A stretch of DNA of 64,000 nucleotides from Pseudaminobacter soli (ex Zhang et al. 2022) (GCF_014595955.1 NZ_JABVCF010000005.1:62001-126000); one strand, 5' to 3'. Positions 48,101 to 56,719 are shown, counted from the first letter of the stretch. Program-made: numbers and translations. Notes: generated by a model not told the origin, from the sequence alone.

Positions 48101-49454
48101 AGGCTCGGGGATCCGGCTCAGGAGCAGCGGCACGGTCGGCACGGCAGGCGTGCCGCAACTCAATATCAGGCTCGACGGAAGCGTCCCGTTCTCCGTCCTT
48201 GCGGCACGGTTGGCGGAGCAGGGCCTTTCCCTGACGGGCACGGCGGATGCGGACATAACGATTACGGGCGGTGCCGCCGCTCCGGTGATCGGAGGCTCGG
48301 TCAAAACCTCAGGGGCGCGCCTCGTCCATGTCGATTCTGGTGTCGCGGTCGAGGACATCGCGGCCGAGATCGCTCTCGGCGGCGGGCGGGCGACGATCAA
48401 TCGGTTGACGGGCAGGCTCGCTGCCGGCGGGGCGCTGACGGGGTCGGGGTCGGTCGGGCTCGCAGACGGGTTCCCGGCGGACATCACCCTCAAGCTCGTC
48501 GACGCTCGTTACACCGACGGCGAGGTTGTCACCACGACGATGTCTGGAGACCTGACCGTTAAGGGGCCACTCGCTTTGTCTCCGCAACTCGGCGGAACTG
48601 TCAACCTGGGCAGGACCGTGATCCAGGTTCCGGAGCGTCTCCCGGGCTCGCTCGCGGCCTTGAACGTCAAGCATAGACACGCGCCCGCCGACGTGATCGC
48701 GCAGGACCGGGCGCTGCGGCCCAGGACACCGGCGACCGGTACCGGGGGCGGAGGGATTACCCTCGACCTCACGGTCAACGCACCGCAGCAGATCTTCGTC
48801 CAGGGACGCGGGCTTGATGCCGAACTGGGCGGCTCGCTGAGGATGGTCGGTCCGCTGTCGTCGCCGCAAGCAACCGGAGAATTCACACTAAGGCGCGGGC
48901 GACTGACCCTGTTGGGGCGCCGACTGGTCTTCACACGCGGCACCCTGGATTTTGCAGGGTCATTGGTGCCGAATCTCGACTTGGCTGCCGAATCGGTAGC
49001 CAGCGATGCGACGGCCATGGTCCTTGTCACCGGGCGGGCTAACGATCCGCAGTTCACTTTCACCTCGACGCCCGCTCTTCCCGAGGACGAGGTGCTTGCG
49101 CGGCTGATCTTCGGACGGGAGATGTCGAACCTGTCGCCTCTGCAGATCGCCCAACTCGCCGATGCCGCCGCTCAACTCGCGGGCGCTGGTGGCTCGACCT
49201 CGCTCCTGAATTCGCTGCGGGACACGCTTGGCGTGGACGATCTCGACGTCAGGACGACAGAAGAGGGCGGGACGGCCGTTTCCATCGGCAAGCATCTCAA
49301 CGAGCGGACCTACATCACGATTGAATCCGGCGATCGGGCAGGCTCCGGCCGCGCCGCCATCGATCTCGACGTCGGCAAAGGGGTCAAGCTGCGCGGCGAA
49401 GCGCGAACGGACGGCGAGGCCAAGGGAGGCATTTTCTACGAGAAAGAGTACTGA
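42105..49454 (+). CDS. tamB: Translocation and assembly module protein TamB, repeat-expanded
   Basis: A 2449-residue AsmA/TamB-type protein. It has an N-terminal signal anchor (RILRILVYTLLVVLLVAAGAAAVL, about 5-28) and a very long beta-strand-rich periplasmic body. The C-terminal DUF490 domain is the canonical TamB end (LPEDEVLARLIFGREMSNLSPLQ...). It bridges the inner membrane and TamA to move lipids or assist outer membrane insertion. The body holds three tandem copies of a module of exactly about 530 residues starting at 223, 753 and 1283, with LHSD landmarks at 402, 932 and 1463. This makes it much longer than the roughly 1260-residue E. coli protein. Confidence 0.95.
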   Translation: MALLRRILRILVYTLLVVLLVAAGAAAVLTVPEKGRDTLASVVSDLASTPDRQITVSGIKGVWSGYLAVDRVVIEDAEGPWLELQGVEADWSPLTLLWGRLEADRLAAERVDFSRLPQTQERAPDKGGSSLPLDISIRSLAIPEIRLGKDITGGRVASVSARGRAVALARPVTVSADLTVERTDGTAGELRAAVEFAPAQDKLELDLKASEPSGGILASLLQLPGDPAVDVIVTGSGPLANWQGTATFAIDGALVASATGTHRLSEAGRTIEAKGDGEFARFMPEKLRPMLAGNSGFDIAATLTSSGVLEIRRGTLESSAVTASATGAYNPAGMTDLALEVEAKGEGVLLPLGSSQSPLDIVLHTLTARAFGEGGEPALDIVASLPRVQARGVKLTDVGITLHSDSFNIASRSGPISGSAAAAEIAVDNPSVAPLVAGEVRAELAGTLSKDALTVAEGSLRSDAVDGDFSGQTSFSDGAVALQLSADIAASALPAEVRPTLGDRVRLSGNLARDAAGNVSADQFSLQSDGLTANGSARLSGGSLEAELTGALADVSRLVPQASGPVSLTANARGALLAPDLELALTSQRLGFGEHAVEDLELTASGLAELANPQANVSLKGSFEGQPLQASGTLAGNGASPELRDLSASLGPNRIAGTLVFDNRLTPVGTLTLDLPDLGRLAALIGQEVQGEARGTAQLSRKGDEPQVNLALAADRISRGGIEARSVSVDALVADYLKDPRVSGTVGASLPDLVPGQPAADVRVTVAGTASELTGSGTLAMQGETVSTFTAKHRLTVAGSDIEASGEGIFARFAPEPMRRLLDGRTSFDVAGTLSGGEVKIDRAEFANSAVKASAHGSYNPAGAADLSLELASGTAGVPLSFGTDEAPVDLTLGSATLRVQGNANAPTFDIAASLPLVSTGDTRLIDLGITLHSDAFDIAARSGPVIGAATASALVVDNPTLKPLVAGEVRVELAGALSPEALRVTSASLRSDALNGGVSGNISFLDGSINLQLSADVASSALPPQVRTALGERASLSATIARDQKGDIAAESISLKSAGLTAEGSARLADGSIDARLTGSLADVSRVSPELSGAASMTATARGSLFSPEVDFALTSERIGVGDRALDQVNLTASGHVDPANPQGRLSLTASFEGEPLQASALLASVGANRDLRDLAVSLGANKVSGTVALDESFRPTGTLNLDLPDLSRLAALAGQQVEGGAKGTLRFGKDGDVPQANLVLNADAIRRGGVEARAISIDALIADFLKAPRLSGTVAAMLPDLVPGQPPADIRLSFQGPLADTTATGTVAMEGETVANFSTKHRLTEAGNVVEASGEGAFARFAPEPLNKLLASKTGFEVAVASGGGGPVRIERAEFTNAALTASATGTYTPAGPVDLDVQLGAGTAGVPLSFGTDEAPLDVTVGAASIRLTGDPAAAALDVTASLKSVATNTVRLTDLGIALHSDRFDLKSRAGPVHGAVTAAELKLENQSLAPLVAGEVRAEIGGALSADALTVEKGILRSDAIDGNFHGTVSLRTGSVTLDLNADVLSSALPSAARPVLAEKVTLSTSLVRDQEGNVSANALALQSGGLTGQGIVRVGVGNIDAEIAGSLTDISPLADKAAGSIAFTASAKGAFSAPDVALKVTSDRMTVADRAIENLELNASGKADLAMPEASVSLKGRVAGQPLDGKAVLSTAGGVRAVRDLALTLGPNRISGSLTLDEDFVPEGSIAFDLPEVGPLAALALEKVEGSAKGTAKFTREGGKAQAHIALNSDAISRDDFSARSVSLDALIADYLSSPGVSGKVRAGEIRSGTTIVRDLEVDLSREGDWTRFNGGVNVNDIPVRAAGRAKVEGGTTTVDLASAEATVRGVRTALARPSAVRIANGQAMLDKLSLALGGGTATVSGTAGSSLNLDVALSRLPASLANSVAPGLDAAGTISGTVKVTGTPAAPNVRYSIDWAGAQTAQTQSAGLAPLSLQSTGTFENNRLSFDATADAGSGIRLRSSGTVGTAGVPQLNIRLDGSVPFSVLAARLAEQGLSLTGTADADITITGGAAAPVIGGSVKTSGARLVHVDSGVAVEDIAAEIALGGGRATINRLTGRLAAGGALTGSGSVGLADGFPADITLKLVDARYTDGEVVTTTMSGDLTVKGPLALSPQLGGTVNLGRTVIQVPERLPGSLAALNVKHRHAPADVIAQDRALRPRTPATGTGGGGITLDLTVNAPQQIFVQGRGLDAELGGSLRMVGPLSSPQATGEFTLRRGRLTLLGRRLVFTRGTLDFAGSLVPNLDLAAESVASDATAMVLVTGRANDPQFTFTSTPALPEDEVLARLIFGREMSNLSPLQIAQLADAAAQLAGAGGSTSLLNSLRDTLGVDDLDVRTTEEGGTAVSIGKHLNERTYITIESGDRAGSGRAAIDLDVGKGVKLRGEARTDGEAKGGIFYEKEY
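42771..47535 (+). repeat. Three tandem 1.59-kb coding repeats within tamB
   Basis: Units begin at 42771, 44361 and 45951, exactly 1590 bases apart. Each encodes the same landmark order: a PG(D/Q)P start, (A/G)T(H/K)HRL..AG, (F)ARF.PE, YNPAG or YTPAG, a (L/F)GTDEAP-like stretch, LHSD, VAGEVR, LGPN or LGAN, and finally a D-A-L-(I/V)-A-D element. The copies have diverged, so the duplication is old. Confidence 0.85.
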
Positions 49455-49567
49455 GAACAGGGCTGACTCAATACCCCTGGAACTGGCCCGGCCGTTCGGG
49501 CGCTCTGGTTCTGGTGCTCCGCTCGCCCAGCCATAACGTAGCGTCAGAGCGCAAAACCGTATATCGC

Positions 49568-49591
49568 GACGCAAATATGCCAATTTGCGTC
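49568..49591. promoter_or_regulatory. Palindromic operator candidate upstream of the dipeptide-type ABC operon
   Basis: GACGCAAAT (49568-49576) and ATTTGCGTC (49583-49591) form a perfect 9-base inverted repeat with a 6-base spacer. A related half-site, AAATTTACGTC, follows at 49634-49644, so two or more binding sites may be arrayed upstream of the promoter at 49666. Confidence 0.55.
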
Positions 49592-49665
49592 AATGATGTC
49601 GTATTCGCGCGAACCGCCCTGCCGCAAAATTGCAAATTTACGTCCGGGAACACCGGCAGTCCGCT

Positions 49666-49694
49666 TTGACATCAAGCGGCGGATGCTGAATGTT
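49666..49694 (+). promoter_or_regulatory. Candidate housekeeping promoter of the dipeptide-type ABC operon
   Basis: A perfect TTGACA at 49666-49671 is followed after 17 bases by AATGTT at 49689-49694, a weak -10. The leader would be about 25-30 bases before the start codon at 49727, which has GGGGAGAG upstream. Confidence 0.4.
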
Positions 49695-49726
49695 AAAGGC
49701 GAAACCGCCACATAGGGGAGAGATCA

Positions 49727-51379
49727 ATGGCGTTCTACAGGAGTAACGGCGACCGCGTGCCGGCGCATATCGAGAAGATGGCCGAAGGCGCGAAGGCGGG
49801 GACGGTCGACCGCCGCGAGTTCCTCGCGCTCGCGAGTGTCTTCGGTGCGTCCACGGCCATGGCATACGGCATGATCGGCCTTGCAGCGCCGACCCCGGCC
49901 GCTGCGCAGGAGCCCAAGAAGGGCGGCGTCATCAAGGTTGCCATGTCGGTCAAGGACCCCAAGGATCCGCGCACCGCTGACTGGTCGGAGATCGCCAACG
50001 CTCAGCGGCAGACGCTCGAGCCGCTGGTGAAGTACACCAGGGAGTACACTTTCGAGCCATATCTGCTCGAGAGCTGGGAGCTCAACGACGACGCCACCGA
50101 GTACACGCTCCATATCCGGCCTGGCGTGACCTGGACCAACGGCGACACCTTCAACGCCGACGACGTGATCCACAACTTCACCCGCTGGGCCGACAAGAGC
50201 GCCGAAGGCAACTCCATGCCGGGCCGCCTCGGTTCGCTGGTCGACGAAAAGACGGGCAAGCTGCGCGAGGGCTCGGTCGAGCGCGTCGACGACATGACGG
50301 TGAAGCTCAAGCTCACCAAGCCGGACATCGCGCTGATCCCGCAGCTCTGCGACTATCCGGGCCTCGTCGTCCACCGCTCCTTCGACGAGACCGGCGCGAA
50401 TTTCGTCAAGAACCCGATCGGCACCGGTCCGTTCGAGCTCGTCTCCTATGATGTCGGCCAGAAGGTCGTGTACAAGCGCCGCGAGGACGGCAAGTGGTGG
50501 GGCGGCGAAGCCTATCTCGACGGCGTCGAGTTCATCGACTACGGCACCGATCCGTCGGCGATGGTCTCCGCTTTCGAATCCGGCGAGGTCCACACGAACC
50601 ACGAGACGACCGCGGACTATGTGCAGATCCTGGAGGGGGTCGGTGCACCGGCTTCGGAGGTCGTTACCTCGGCCACCGTCTGCACCCGCATGAACGTCCA
50701 GAACAAGCCTTACGACAACCAGAAGGTTCGTCAGGCGATCTGCAAGGCGGTCGACAACGCGGTCGTGCTGCAGCTTGGATACGGCAATGCCGGCACGGTG
50801 GCCGAGAACCACCACGTCTGCCCCATCCATCCGGAGTATGTGGAACTGCCGAAGCTGACACGCGACGCCGCGGGCGCCAAGAAGATGCTCGAGGATGAGG
50901 GGCTGGCCGACTACGAGCACGACCTCATTACCGTCGACGAGGACTACCACAAGAACACGGGCGATGCTGTCGCTGCTCAGCTGCGCGATGCCGGGATCAA
51001 GGTGAAGCGCACCGTTCTGCCCGGGTCCACCTTTTGGAACGACTGGACGAAGTATCCCTTCTCCCAGACGAACTGGAACATGCGTCCGCTCGGCATCCAG
51101 GTGATTGCGGTGGCCTATCGCACCGGTGAGGCCTGGAACGAGACTGCTTACTCGAATCCCGATCTCGACGCCAAGATCGGCGAGGCGCTCGGCATCGCCG
51201 ATGCGGAGAAGCGCAAGGTCGTCATGAAGGACATCGAGACGATCCTTCAGGACTCCGGCATCATGATTCAGCCGTACTGGCGTAAGCTCTACAACAACTC
51301 GGTGCCGGCGGTTAAGAACCACGGCATGCATCCGACCTACGAGCACGACTTCGGCAAGGTCTGGCTCGACGAAGCCTGA
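49727..51379 (+). CDS. Family 5 (dipeptide/oligopeptide-type) ABC transporter substrate-binding protein
   Basis: A 550-residue periplasmic binding protein with a Tat signal ([15 protein letters not shown] at about 29-43, cleavage near AAAQ). The body shows the SBP_bac_5 marks: [57 protein letters not shown]-like opening and the [20 protein letters not shown] segment. Ligands in this family include peptides, opines and sugars; the true one is not readable here. First gene of a four-gene importer operon, separated from the permeases by a strong terminator-like hairpin. Confidence 0.93.
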   Translation: MAFYRSNGDRVPAHIEKMAEGAKAGTVDRREFLALASVFGASTAMAYGMIGLAAPTPAAAQEPKKGGVIKVAMSVKDPKDPRTADWSEIANAQRQTLEPLVKYTREYTFEPYLLESWELNDDATEYTLHIRPGVTWTNGDTFNADDVIHNFTRWADKSAEGNSMPGRLGSLVDEKTGKLREGSVERVDDMTVKLKLTKPDIALIPQLCDYPGLVVHRSFDETGANFVKNPIGTGPFELVSYDVGQKVVYKRREDGKWWGGEAYLDGVEFIDYGTDPSAMVSAFESGEVHTNHETTADYVQILEGVGAPASEVVTSATVCTRMNVQNKPYDNQKVRQAICKAVDNAVVLQLGYGNAGTVAENHHVCPIHPEYVELPKLTRDAAGAKKMLEDEGLADYEHDLITVDEDYHKNTGDAVAAQLRDAGIKVKRTVLPGSTFWNDWTKYPFSQTNWNMRPLGIQVIAVAYRTGEAWNETAYSNPDLDAKIGEALGIADAEKRKVVMKDIETILQDSGIMIQPYWRKLYNNSVPAVKNHGMHPTYEHDFGKVWLDEA

Positions 51380-51392
51380 GAATAGTCCCCGG

Positions 51393-51419
51393 AAAGGGGG
51401 CGGTTTCCGCCCCCTTTTT
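51393..51419 (+). terminator. Intrinsic terminator/attenuator after the binding-protein gene
   Basis: GGGGGCGG (51396-51403) pairs with CCGCCCCC (51407-51414) across TTT and is followed by TTTTT (51415-51419), with AAA before the stem that can pair with the first T residues. It would stop most transcripts after the binding protein, giving it in excess over the permeases. Confidence 0.85.
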
Positions 51420-51475
51420 CCCAACGATAAGGGGTGTGGAACACTGACCCCGATAATAAGCGGCAGGGGGGCATA

Positions 51476-52513
51476 ATGCTCGGTTTCATTGTGCGCCGAC
51501 TGGGCACGATGCTGGTCACGATGATCTGTCTGACCATGGTCGTGTTCTTCATGGTCAATCTCGAGCCGAACCTGAAGAAGCTCGCCATCAGCCAACTCGA
51601 TATGCGCAGCCCCCCCGAGCAGTTGGAAAGCTGGCTCGTCAAGAACGGCTATCGCCAAAACTTCTTCGTGCGCTACGGCCAGTGGCTCGGCGTCGTGCAG
51701 AAGCAGCCGGCGATTGATCCGCAGACGGGCCAGTCCAAGCCCCGCTTCTCGTTTTGCGACGAGCCCGCCGAACCTTATTATGGCGGGATTCTCCAAGGCG
51801 ATTTCGGCTGCTCGACGAAGTTCAAGACGCAAGTATCGACAAAGCTCTGGCCGGCCTTGGCCGCCACCGGCATCCTGATGTTCTGGGTGATGGCGACGAT
51901 GGTGCCCATCGCTCTGCTGATCGGCATCCTCGCCGGCATGCGCGAAGGCTCGCGGACCGACAGGACGCTCTCGGTAGCCTCGATCACCACGACGGCGACG
52001 CCTGAATACGTTTCCGGCGTCATCTTTACGGTGATCTTCGCCTCATGGCTCGGTTGGCTGAACGGCTCGGCCGCCTCGGCGACAGGGCAGGGCATCACCT
52101 TCTACAACTTCACTCTGCCGGTGATGACGATGGCGATCTACGGCATCGGCTACATCGCGCGGATGACGCGCGCCTCGATGGTCGAGGTGATGACGCAGCA
52201 GTATATCCGCACGGCGCGACTCAAGGGCCTGAGCTTCCCGAAGGTGGTGATCAGGCATGCGCTGCGGAACGCGCTGATCGCGCCATTCACGGTCATCATG
52301 CTGCAGTTTCCATGGCTTCTGACCGGCGTCGTGATCGTCGAGACCATGTTCCGCTACCAAGGGTTTGGCTACACGCTGGTGGAAGCTGCCGGTAACAACG
52401 ACATCGACCTGCTGCTTGCGTGTTCGCTGGTATCGGTTTTCGTGGTGCTGTTCACGCAGCTCATCTCCGACATCGGCTACGCCTATCTCAATCCTCGCAT
52501 TAGAGTGCAGTGA
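51476..52513 (+). CDS. ABC transporter permease (DppB/OppB type)
   Basis: A 345-residue inner membrane permease. It has the typical N-terminal FIVRRLGTMLVTMICLTMVVFFMVNLEP helix, an extended periplasmic insert (about 45-115) with the YYGGILQGDFGCS element, and the transport domain with the EAA loop YIRTARLKGLSFPKVVIRHALRNALIAP. The ATG at 51476 has a run of G residues about 8 bases upstream; earlier in-frame codons have no similarity. Partner of the DppC-type gene that follows after 9 bases. Confidence 0.94.
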   Translation: MLGFIVRRLGTMLVTMICLTMVVFFMVNLEPNLKKLAISQLDMRSPPEQLESWLVKNGYRQNFFVRYGQWLGVVQKQPAIDPQTGQSKPRFSFCDEPAEPYYGGILQGDFGCSTKFKTQVSTKLWPALAATGILMFWVMATMVPIALLIGILAGMREGSRTDRTLSVASITTTATPEYVSGVIFTVIFASWLGWLNGSAASATGQGITFYNFTLPVMTMAIYGIGYIARMTRASMVEVMTQQYIRTARLKGLSFPKVVIRHALRNALIAPFTVIMLQFPWLLTGVVIVETMFRYQGFGYTLVEAAGNNDIDLLLACSLVSVFVVLFTQLISDIGYAYLNPRIRVQ

Positions 52514-52522
52514 GGCGCGCCC

Positions 52523-53680
52523 GTGCAGCTTGAAAACATAGGCACCCTCCAGACCATCGTCGGCGTGTTCGCGCGCTTCTGGCCGGTATGGATCGCGCTC
52601 GCGTTCCTGCTTGGCGCCAGCATGATCTACCGCAAGAGGCTCGGACTCTACGGCCAGCTCTTCGAGAGCGGCGTCGGCATAGCCGGCGTTGTCATCTGCT
52701 GCTTCTGGCTCTTCACGGCCATTTTCGCCCATGTGGTGGCGCCGTTCGACCCGCTGGCGCAGATCCCGGTGATGAAAGACGCCATGCCGGGCGCTATCGT
52801 GCCGGATCATGGCGGTGTCTATCTGTTCGGAGGCGACAAGCTGGCGCGCGACGTGTTCAGCCGCATGGTCTTCGGTAGTCGGATCGTGCTGATCATCGCG
52901 CCTACGGCGACGATGTTTGCACTGATGGTCGGGACGACGCTCGGCCTGCCGGCCGGCTATTACGGCGGCAGGATCGACTCGGTTCTGTCGTTCCTCGCCA
53001 ACCTCGTGCTCGCCTTCCCGGTGATCCTGCTCTTTTATCTACTGGTGACGCCGGGGATCATGGACACGCCGATCCCTTACGGATTGGCCGGCCTGTTCTT
53101 CCTCTTCCCGATCATCTTCTTCGTGGTGCTGTTCTACACGCGCTTCAAGAACCGGCCGGAGCGGCTCTATCCGCTGCTCGCTCTCACCCTTGTGCTGGGT
53201 GGCTGGATCTATGTCGGGCTGGTGTTCGATGCCGATCCGCTCGGCGTCGTCTCGATCGATCCCAATCAGCTCAATATCTTCGTGGCCGTCGTCTTCGCTT
53301 CGAGCCCCGGCGTGTTCCGCATCGTTCGCGGCCTGGTCATGGACATCAAGACCCGCGACTACATCGCCGCCGCACAGACCCGCGGCGAGACTCCCTGGTA
53401 CATCATGCTGTGGGAGATCCTGCCGAACGCGCGCGGACCGCTGATCGTCGATGCCTGCCTGCGCATCGGCTACACCACCATCCTGCTTGGCACGCTCGGC
53501 TATTTCGGACTGGGCCTGGCGCCGGAGAGCCCCGACTGGGGCACGGCGATCAAAGATGCCAGCCGGCTGCTGCGCTCGGTCATCCACCCGGCACTGCCAC
53601 CGACGATCGCGCTGATGTCCTTCGTGCTCGGCCTCAACCTGCTGGCGGACGCGCTACGCGAACAGTCGCTGAGGGATTGA
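52523..53680 (+). CDS. ABC transporter permease (DppC/OppC type)
   Basis: A 385-residue permease, longer than the usual 280-320 because of an extra N-terminal helix (about 17-35) before the standard one and an insert of about 75 residues (about 165-240) carrying two more hydrophobic segments. Family marks are FGGDKLARDVFSRMVFGSRIVLIIA, the EAA loop YIAAAQTRGETPWYIMLWEILPNARGPL and GLAPESPDWGTAIKDA. It starts with GTG at 52523. The insert is seen in the subgroup paired with fused double ATPases. Third gene of the importer operon. Confidence 0.92.
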   Translation: MQLENIGTLQTIVGVFARFWPVWIALAFLLGASMIYRKRLGLYGQLFESGVGIAGVVICCFWLFTAIFAHVVAPFDPLAQIPVMKDAMPGAIVPDHGGVYLFGGDKLARDVFSRMVFGSRIVLIIAPTATMFALMVGTTLGLPAGYYGGRIDSVLSFLANLVLAFPVILLFYLLVTPGIMDTPIPYGLAGLFFLFPIIFFVVLFYTRFKNRPERLYPLLALTLVLGGWIYVGLVFDADPLGVVSIDPNQLNIFVAVVFASSPGVFRIVRGLVMDIKTRDYIAAAQTRGETPWYIMLWEILPNARGPLIVDACLRIGYTTILLGTLGYFGLGLAPESPDWGTAIKDASRLLRSVIHPALPPTIALMSFVLGLNLLADALREQSLRD

Positions 53681-53755
53681 AAGTTTGGCAATGATGCTCG
53701 CGCTCTACGTTGCCGAAGGAACGCCAAGACTTCAGATCAAGGCGAGGATCGCAAG

Positions 53756-56182
53756 ATGAACGAAGCCGTCAAACCCGCGGACGTTTCCGGCGCCACGCCG
53801 ATCCTCGAGATCGAAAACCTGTCGATCTCCTTCTTCACCAAGCGCGGCGAGATCCCGGCCGTCATGGATTTCTCGTGCGACGTGATGCCAGGTGAGGCGA
53901 TGGGTATCGTCGGCGAGTCCGGCTGCGGCAAGTCGACGGTGTCGCTCGGCATCATGCGCGACCTCTCCAACGTCGGAAAGATCGTCGGCGGCCGCATCAA
54001 GTTCAAAGGCCGCGACATGGGCGAGATGAGCGACGAGGAGTTGCGCTCGCTGCGCGGCAACGAGATCGCCATGATCTACCAGGAGCCGATGGCGAGCCTG
54101 AACCCGGCGATGAAGATCGGCACGCAACTGATGGAAGTACCGATCCTCCACGACCGGGTGTCCAAGGAGGAGGCCTACAATCGCGCGCTGGAGATGGTGC
54201 GCGCCGTGCGCCTGCCTGATCCCGAACGCATTATGCGCTCCTATCCGCACCAACTCTCCGGCGGCCAGCAGCAGCGCATCGTGATCGCCATGGCGCTCCT
54301 GTCGAAGCCAGCGCTTCTTCTGCTGGATGAGCCAACCACGGCGCTCGACGTCACCGTCGAGGCCGGTATCGTCGAACTGGTCAAAGGCCTCGGCGAGAAA
54401 TTCGGCACTTCGATGATCTTCGTCTCGCACAATCTCGGACTGATTTTGGAGACGTGCGACCGCATCACCGTCATGTATTCCGGCGAAGCGGTGGAGACTG
54501 GCCGCATCGAGGACGTTTTCGACCGGATGCGCCACCCCTATACGCAGGGCCTGTTCCGCTCGATCCCGCTGCCGGGAGCGGACAAGAACGAGCGTCCGCT
54601 GGTCGCCATACCGGGGCAACTGCCGCTGCCGCACGAGCGGCCGAGGGGCTGCAATTTCGGTCCGCGCTGCCAACATTTCGTGGCCGGTCGCTGCGATGCT
54701 GCTGAGATCCCGATGATCCCTGTGGAGGGACACGAAGGTCATTTCAGCCGCTGCATCCGCTTCAACGAGATCGACTGGGCCGAGCTGCCGCCGGGCGCGC
54801 GCAAGGAGAACACGCCGGTCACCCCCGGCGCTTCCGTGCTGAAGATCGACGATCTGAAGAAATACTATCGCGTCGGCGGCAACGAGGTGTTCGGCGGCGG
54901 CGAGGGGCGGGTCGTCAAGGCCAACGAGTCAATCAGCCTCGAGGCGCGAGAATCGGAAACCGTCGCCATCGTCGGCGAGTCGGGATGCGGAAAATCCACC
55001 CTCGCCAAGGTGCTGCTGGGGCTGGAGACGGCCACCTCCGGCAAGGTGATGCTGGGCAACAAGGAGATCCAGGGCACCGGCGTCGAGGAACGCGACGTCG
55101 GCACGGTCTCCTCGATCCAGATGGTGTTCCAGAATCCGTTCGACACGCTGAACCCCAGCCACTCGGTCGGCTCGCAGATCATACGGACGCTGGAGAAATT
55201 CGGCATCGGACGCACGGTCGCCGAGCGCAAGCAGCGCATGCTCGAACTCCTCGATCTAGTGAAGCTTCCGCGCGCTTTCGCCGAGCGCATGCCGCGCCAG
55301 CTTTCGGGAGGGCAGAAGCAGCGCATCGGTGTGGCACGCGCCTTCGCCGGCCAGGCCAAGGTGGTGGTGGCCGACGAGCCGGTCTCGGCTCTCGACGTGT
55401 CGGTGCAGGCGGCTGTCACCGAGCTCTTGATGGACATCCAGCGCAAAAACAAGACGACCATGCTGTTCATCAGCCATGATCTGTCGGTCGTGCGCTATCT
55501 CGCCGACCGCGTGGTCGTGATGTATCTCGGCCATATCGTGGAGCAGGGCACCACCGACCAGATTTTTGCCCCGCCCTACCACCCCTATACGGAGGCGCTG
55601 CTTTCCGCGATCCCGATCGCCGACACCAGCGTGGTGAAGAAGCACATCGTGCTGGAGGGCGACATCCCGTCGGCCATGAACCCGCCGCCCGGCTGCCCGT
55701 TCCAGACGCGCTGCCGCTGGAAGCACCTTGTGCCGGACAATCTGTGTGAGACCAAGCTGCCGCCCTTCCGGGACTTGGGCGGCGGTCACCGCAGCCTGTG
55801 CTGGCTGGACGACCCGCAGCTTGCGAAGATGGAGCCGGTCATCAAGTTCGGCAGCGGCCCGAAAGACGCAGCCCCGGATGATGCAGAGCCTGGAAGCGGT
55901 CCGGGTTTTGCCGGGCCTCCGCCGCAGAGGCCGCACGGCAAGTGGGGTGATGCGGGAGCGGGGATCGCGGCCGCCAAAGACGATCAGGCCGAGGCTGCCG
56001 AGAGAACGCGCCGCGAGGAAGTGCGCGACGACTATCCGGAGACCGGAGGCGCGGCACCTTCCGCTGCGTCGGACGCGGGACCGGCCGGGCCGCTGCAGGT
56101 CGGCGACGGCCGGCAAGCTGATGATGCCGACGTGCCGTCCGCCTTCGACGCCGATGCCGAGGACCGGCCCACGCGCCCCTGA
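53756..56182 (+). CDS. Fused double ABC ATPase (DppD-DppF type) with unusual C-terminal tail
   Basis: An 808-residue cytosolic protein with two complete ABC ATPase halves. Half 1 has Walker A GESGCGKST at 53-61, signature LSGGQQQR and Walker B LLLLDEPTTALD. Half 2 has Walker A from G407, signature LSGGQKQR and VVADEPVSALD. Each half ends in an oligopeptide-transporter C-terminal domain with the CxxxGPRC..F or CPFQTRC cysteine pattern. Residues after about 693 form a roughly 115-residue Pro/Ala/Asp/Gly-rich tail with no recognisable domain. It energises the two permeases encoded just upstream. Confidence 0.94.
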   Translation: MNEAVKPADVSGATPILEIENLSISFFTKRGEIPAVMDFSCDVMPGEAMGIVGESGCGKSTVSLGIMRDLSNVGKIVGGRIKFKGRDMGEMSDEELRSLRGNEIAMIYQEPMASLNPAMKIGTQLMEVPILHDRVSKEEAYNRALEMVRAVRLPDPERIMRSYPHQLSGGQQQRIVIAMALLSKPALLLLDEPTTALDVTVEAGIVELVKGLGEKFGTSMIFVSHNLGLILETCDRITVMYSGEAVETGRIEDVFDRMRHPYTQGLFRSIPLPGADKNERPLVAIPGQLPLPHERPRGCNFGPRCQHFVAGRCDAAEIPMIPVEGHEGHFSRCIRFNEIDWAELPPGARKENTPVTPGASVLKIDDLKKYYRVGGNEVFGGGEGRVVKANESISLEARESETVAIVGESGCGKSTLAKVLLGLETATSGKVMLGNKEIQGTGVEERDVGTVSSIQMVFQNPFDTLNPSHSVGSQIIRTLEKFGIGRTVAERKQRMLELLDLVKLPRAFAERMPRQLSGGQKQRIGVARAFAGQAKVVVADEPVSALDVSVQAAVTELLMDIQRKNKTTMLFISHDLSVVRYLADRVVVMYLGHIVEQGTTDQIFAPPYHPYTEALLSAIPIADTSVVKKHIVLEGDIPSAMNPPPGCPFQTRCRWKHLVPDNLCETKLPPFRDLGGGHRSLCWLDDPQLAKMEPVIKFGSGPKDAAPDDAEPGSGPGFAGPPPQRPHGKWGDAGAGIAAAKDDQAEAAERTRREEVRDDYPETGGAAPSAASDAGPAGPLQVGDGRQADDADVPSAFDADAEDRPTRP

Positions 56183-56311
56183 AGACGCCACGCCTTCTGC
56201 ACAAGGCCCGCCGATCAGGCTGTACGGAGGCGGCAGCATCATAGCTGACGGCCTTCCACGAAGCCGGGCATGCCCTACCTCGTTTTGATCGAGGCTCGGC
56301 GGAGGTTTTGC

Positions 56312-56719
56312 ATGGTCACCAGAAGAGGAGGCTGCCTGTGCGGCGCCGTCCGCTATGAGGTGGAGGGCGAACCCCTGCGCGTCGGACTCTGCCACTGCGC
56401 GGACTGCCGTAAGGAAAGCGGCTCGTCCTTTGTCACCTTCGCCGTCTGGCCGACTTCCTCCTTCAGGAGCACCGGCGATCTAAAGACCTTTGATGGCCGC
56501 GGCTTCTGTTCCGAATGCGGATCGCGGCTGTTCAATCCGGGCGCGAAGGAGACGGAAATCCGCGTCGGCTCGCTCGACGATGCACCGGCGGGCCTGAAGC
56601 CCGAATATGAGATCTGGGTGATCAGGCGCGAGACATGGCTGCATCCGATGCCGGTGCCGCAATATTCCGGAGACCGCTTTCCGCCCGAGAGGAGCGGCGA
56701 AGTATCCTCCCCGGGCTGA
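56312..56719 (+). CDS. GFA (glutathione-dependent formaldehyde-activating) family protein
   Basis: A 135-residue zinc protein of the GFA/CENP-V fold. Cysteine motifs are GGCLCGAVRYEV, LCHCADCRK and FCSECGSRLF, which together bind two zinc ions. Family members have been linked to S-hydroxymethylglutathione formation, but most, including this one, have no proven reaction. The ATG at 56312, with GGAGG 8 bases upstream, is well supported. It follows the ABC operon after 129 bases and probably has its own promoter. Confidence 0.92.
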   Translation: MVTRRGGCLCGAVRYEVEGEPLRVGLCHCADCRKESGSSFVTFAVWPTSSFRSTGDLKTFDGRGFCSECGSRLFNPGAKETEIRVGSLDDAPAGLKPEYEIWVIRRETWLHPMPVPQYSGDRFPPERSGEVSSPG

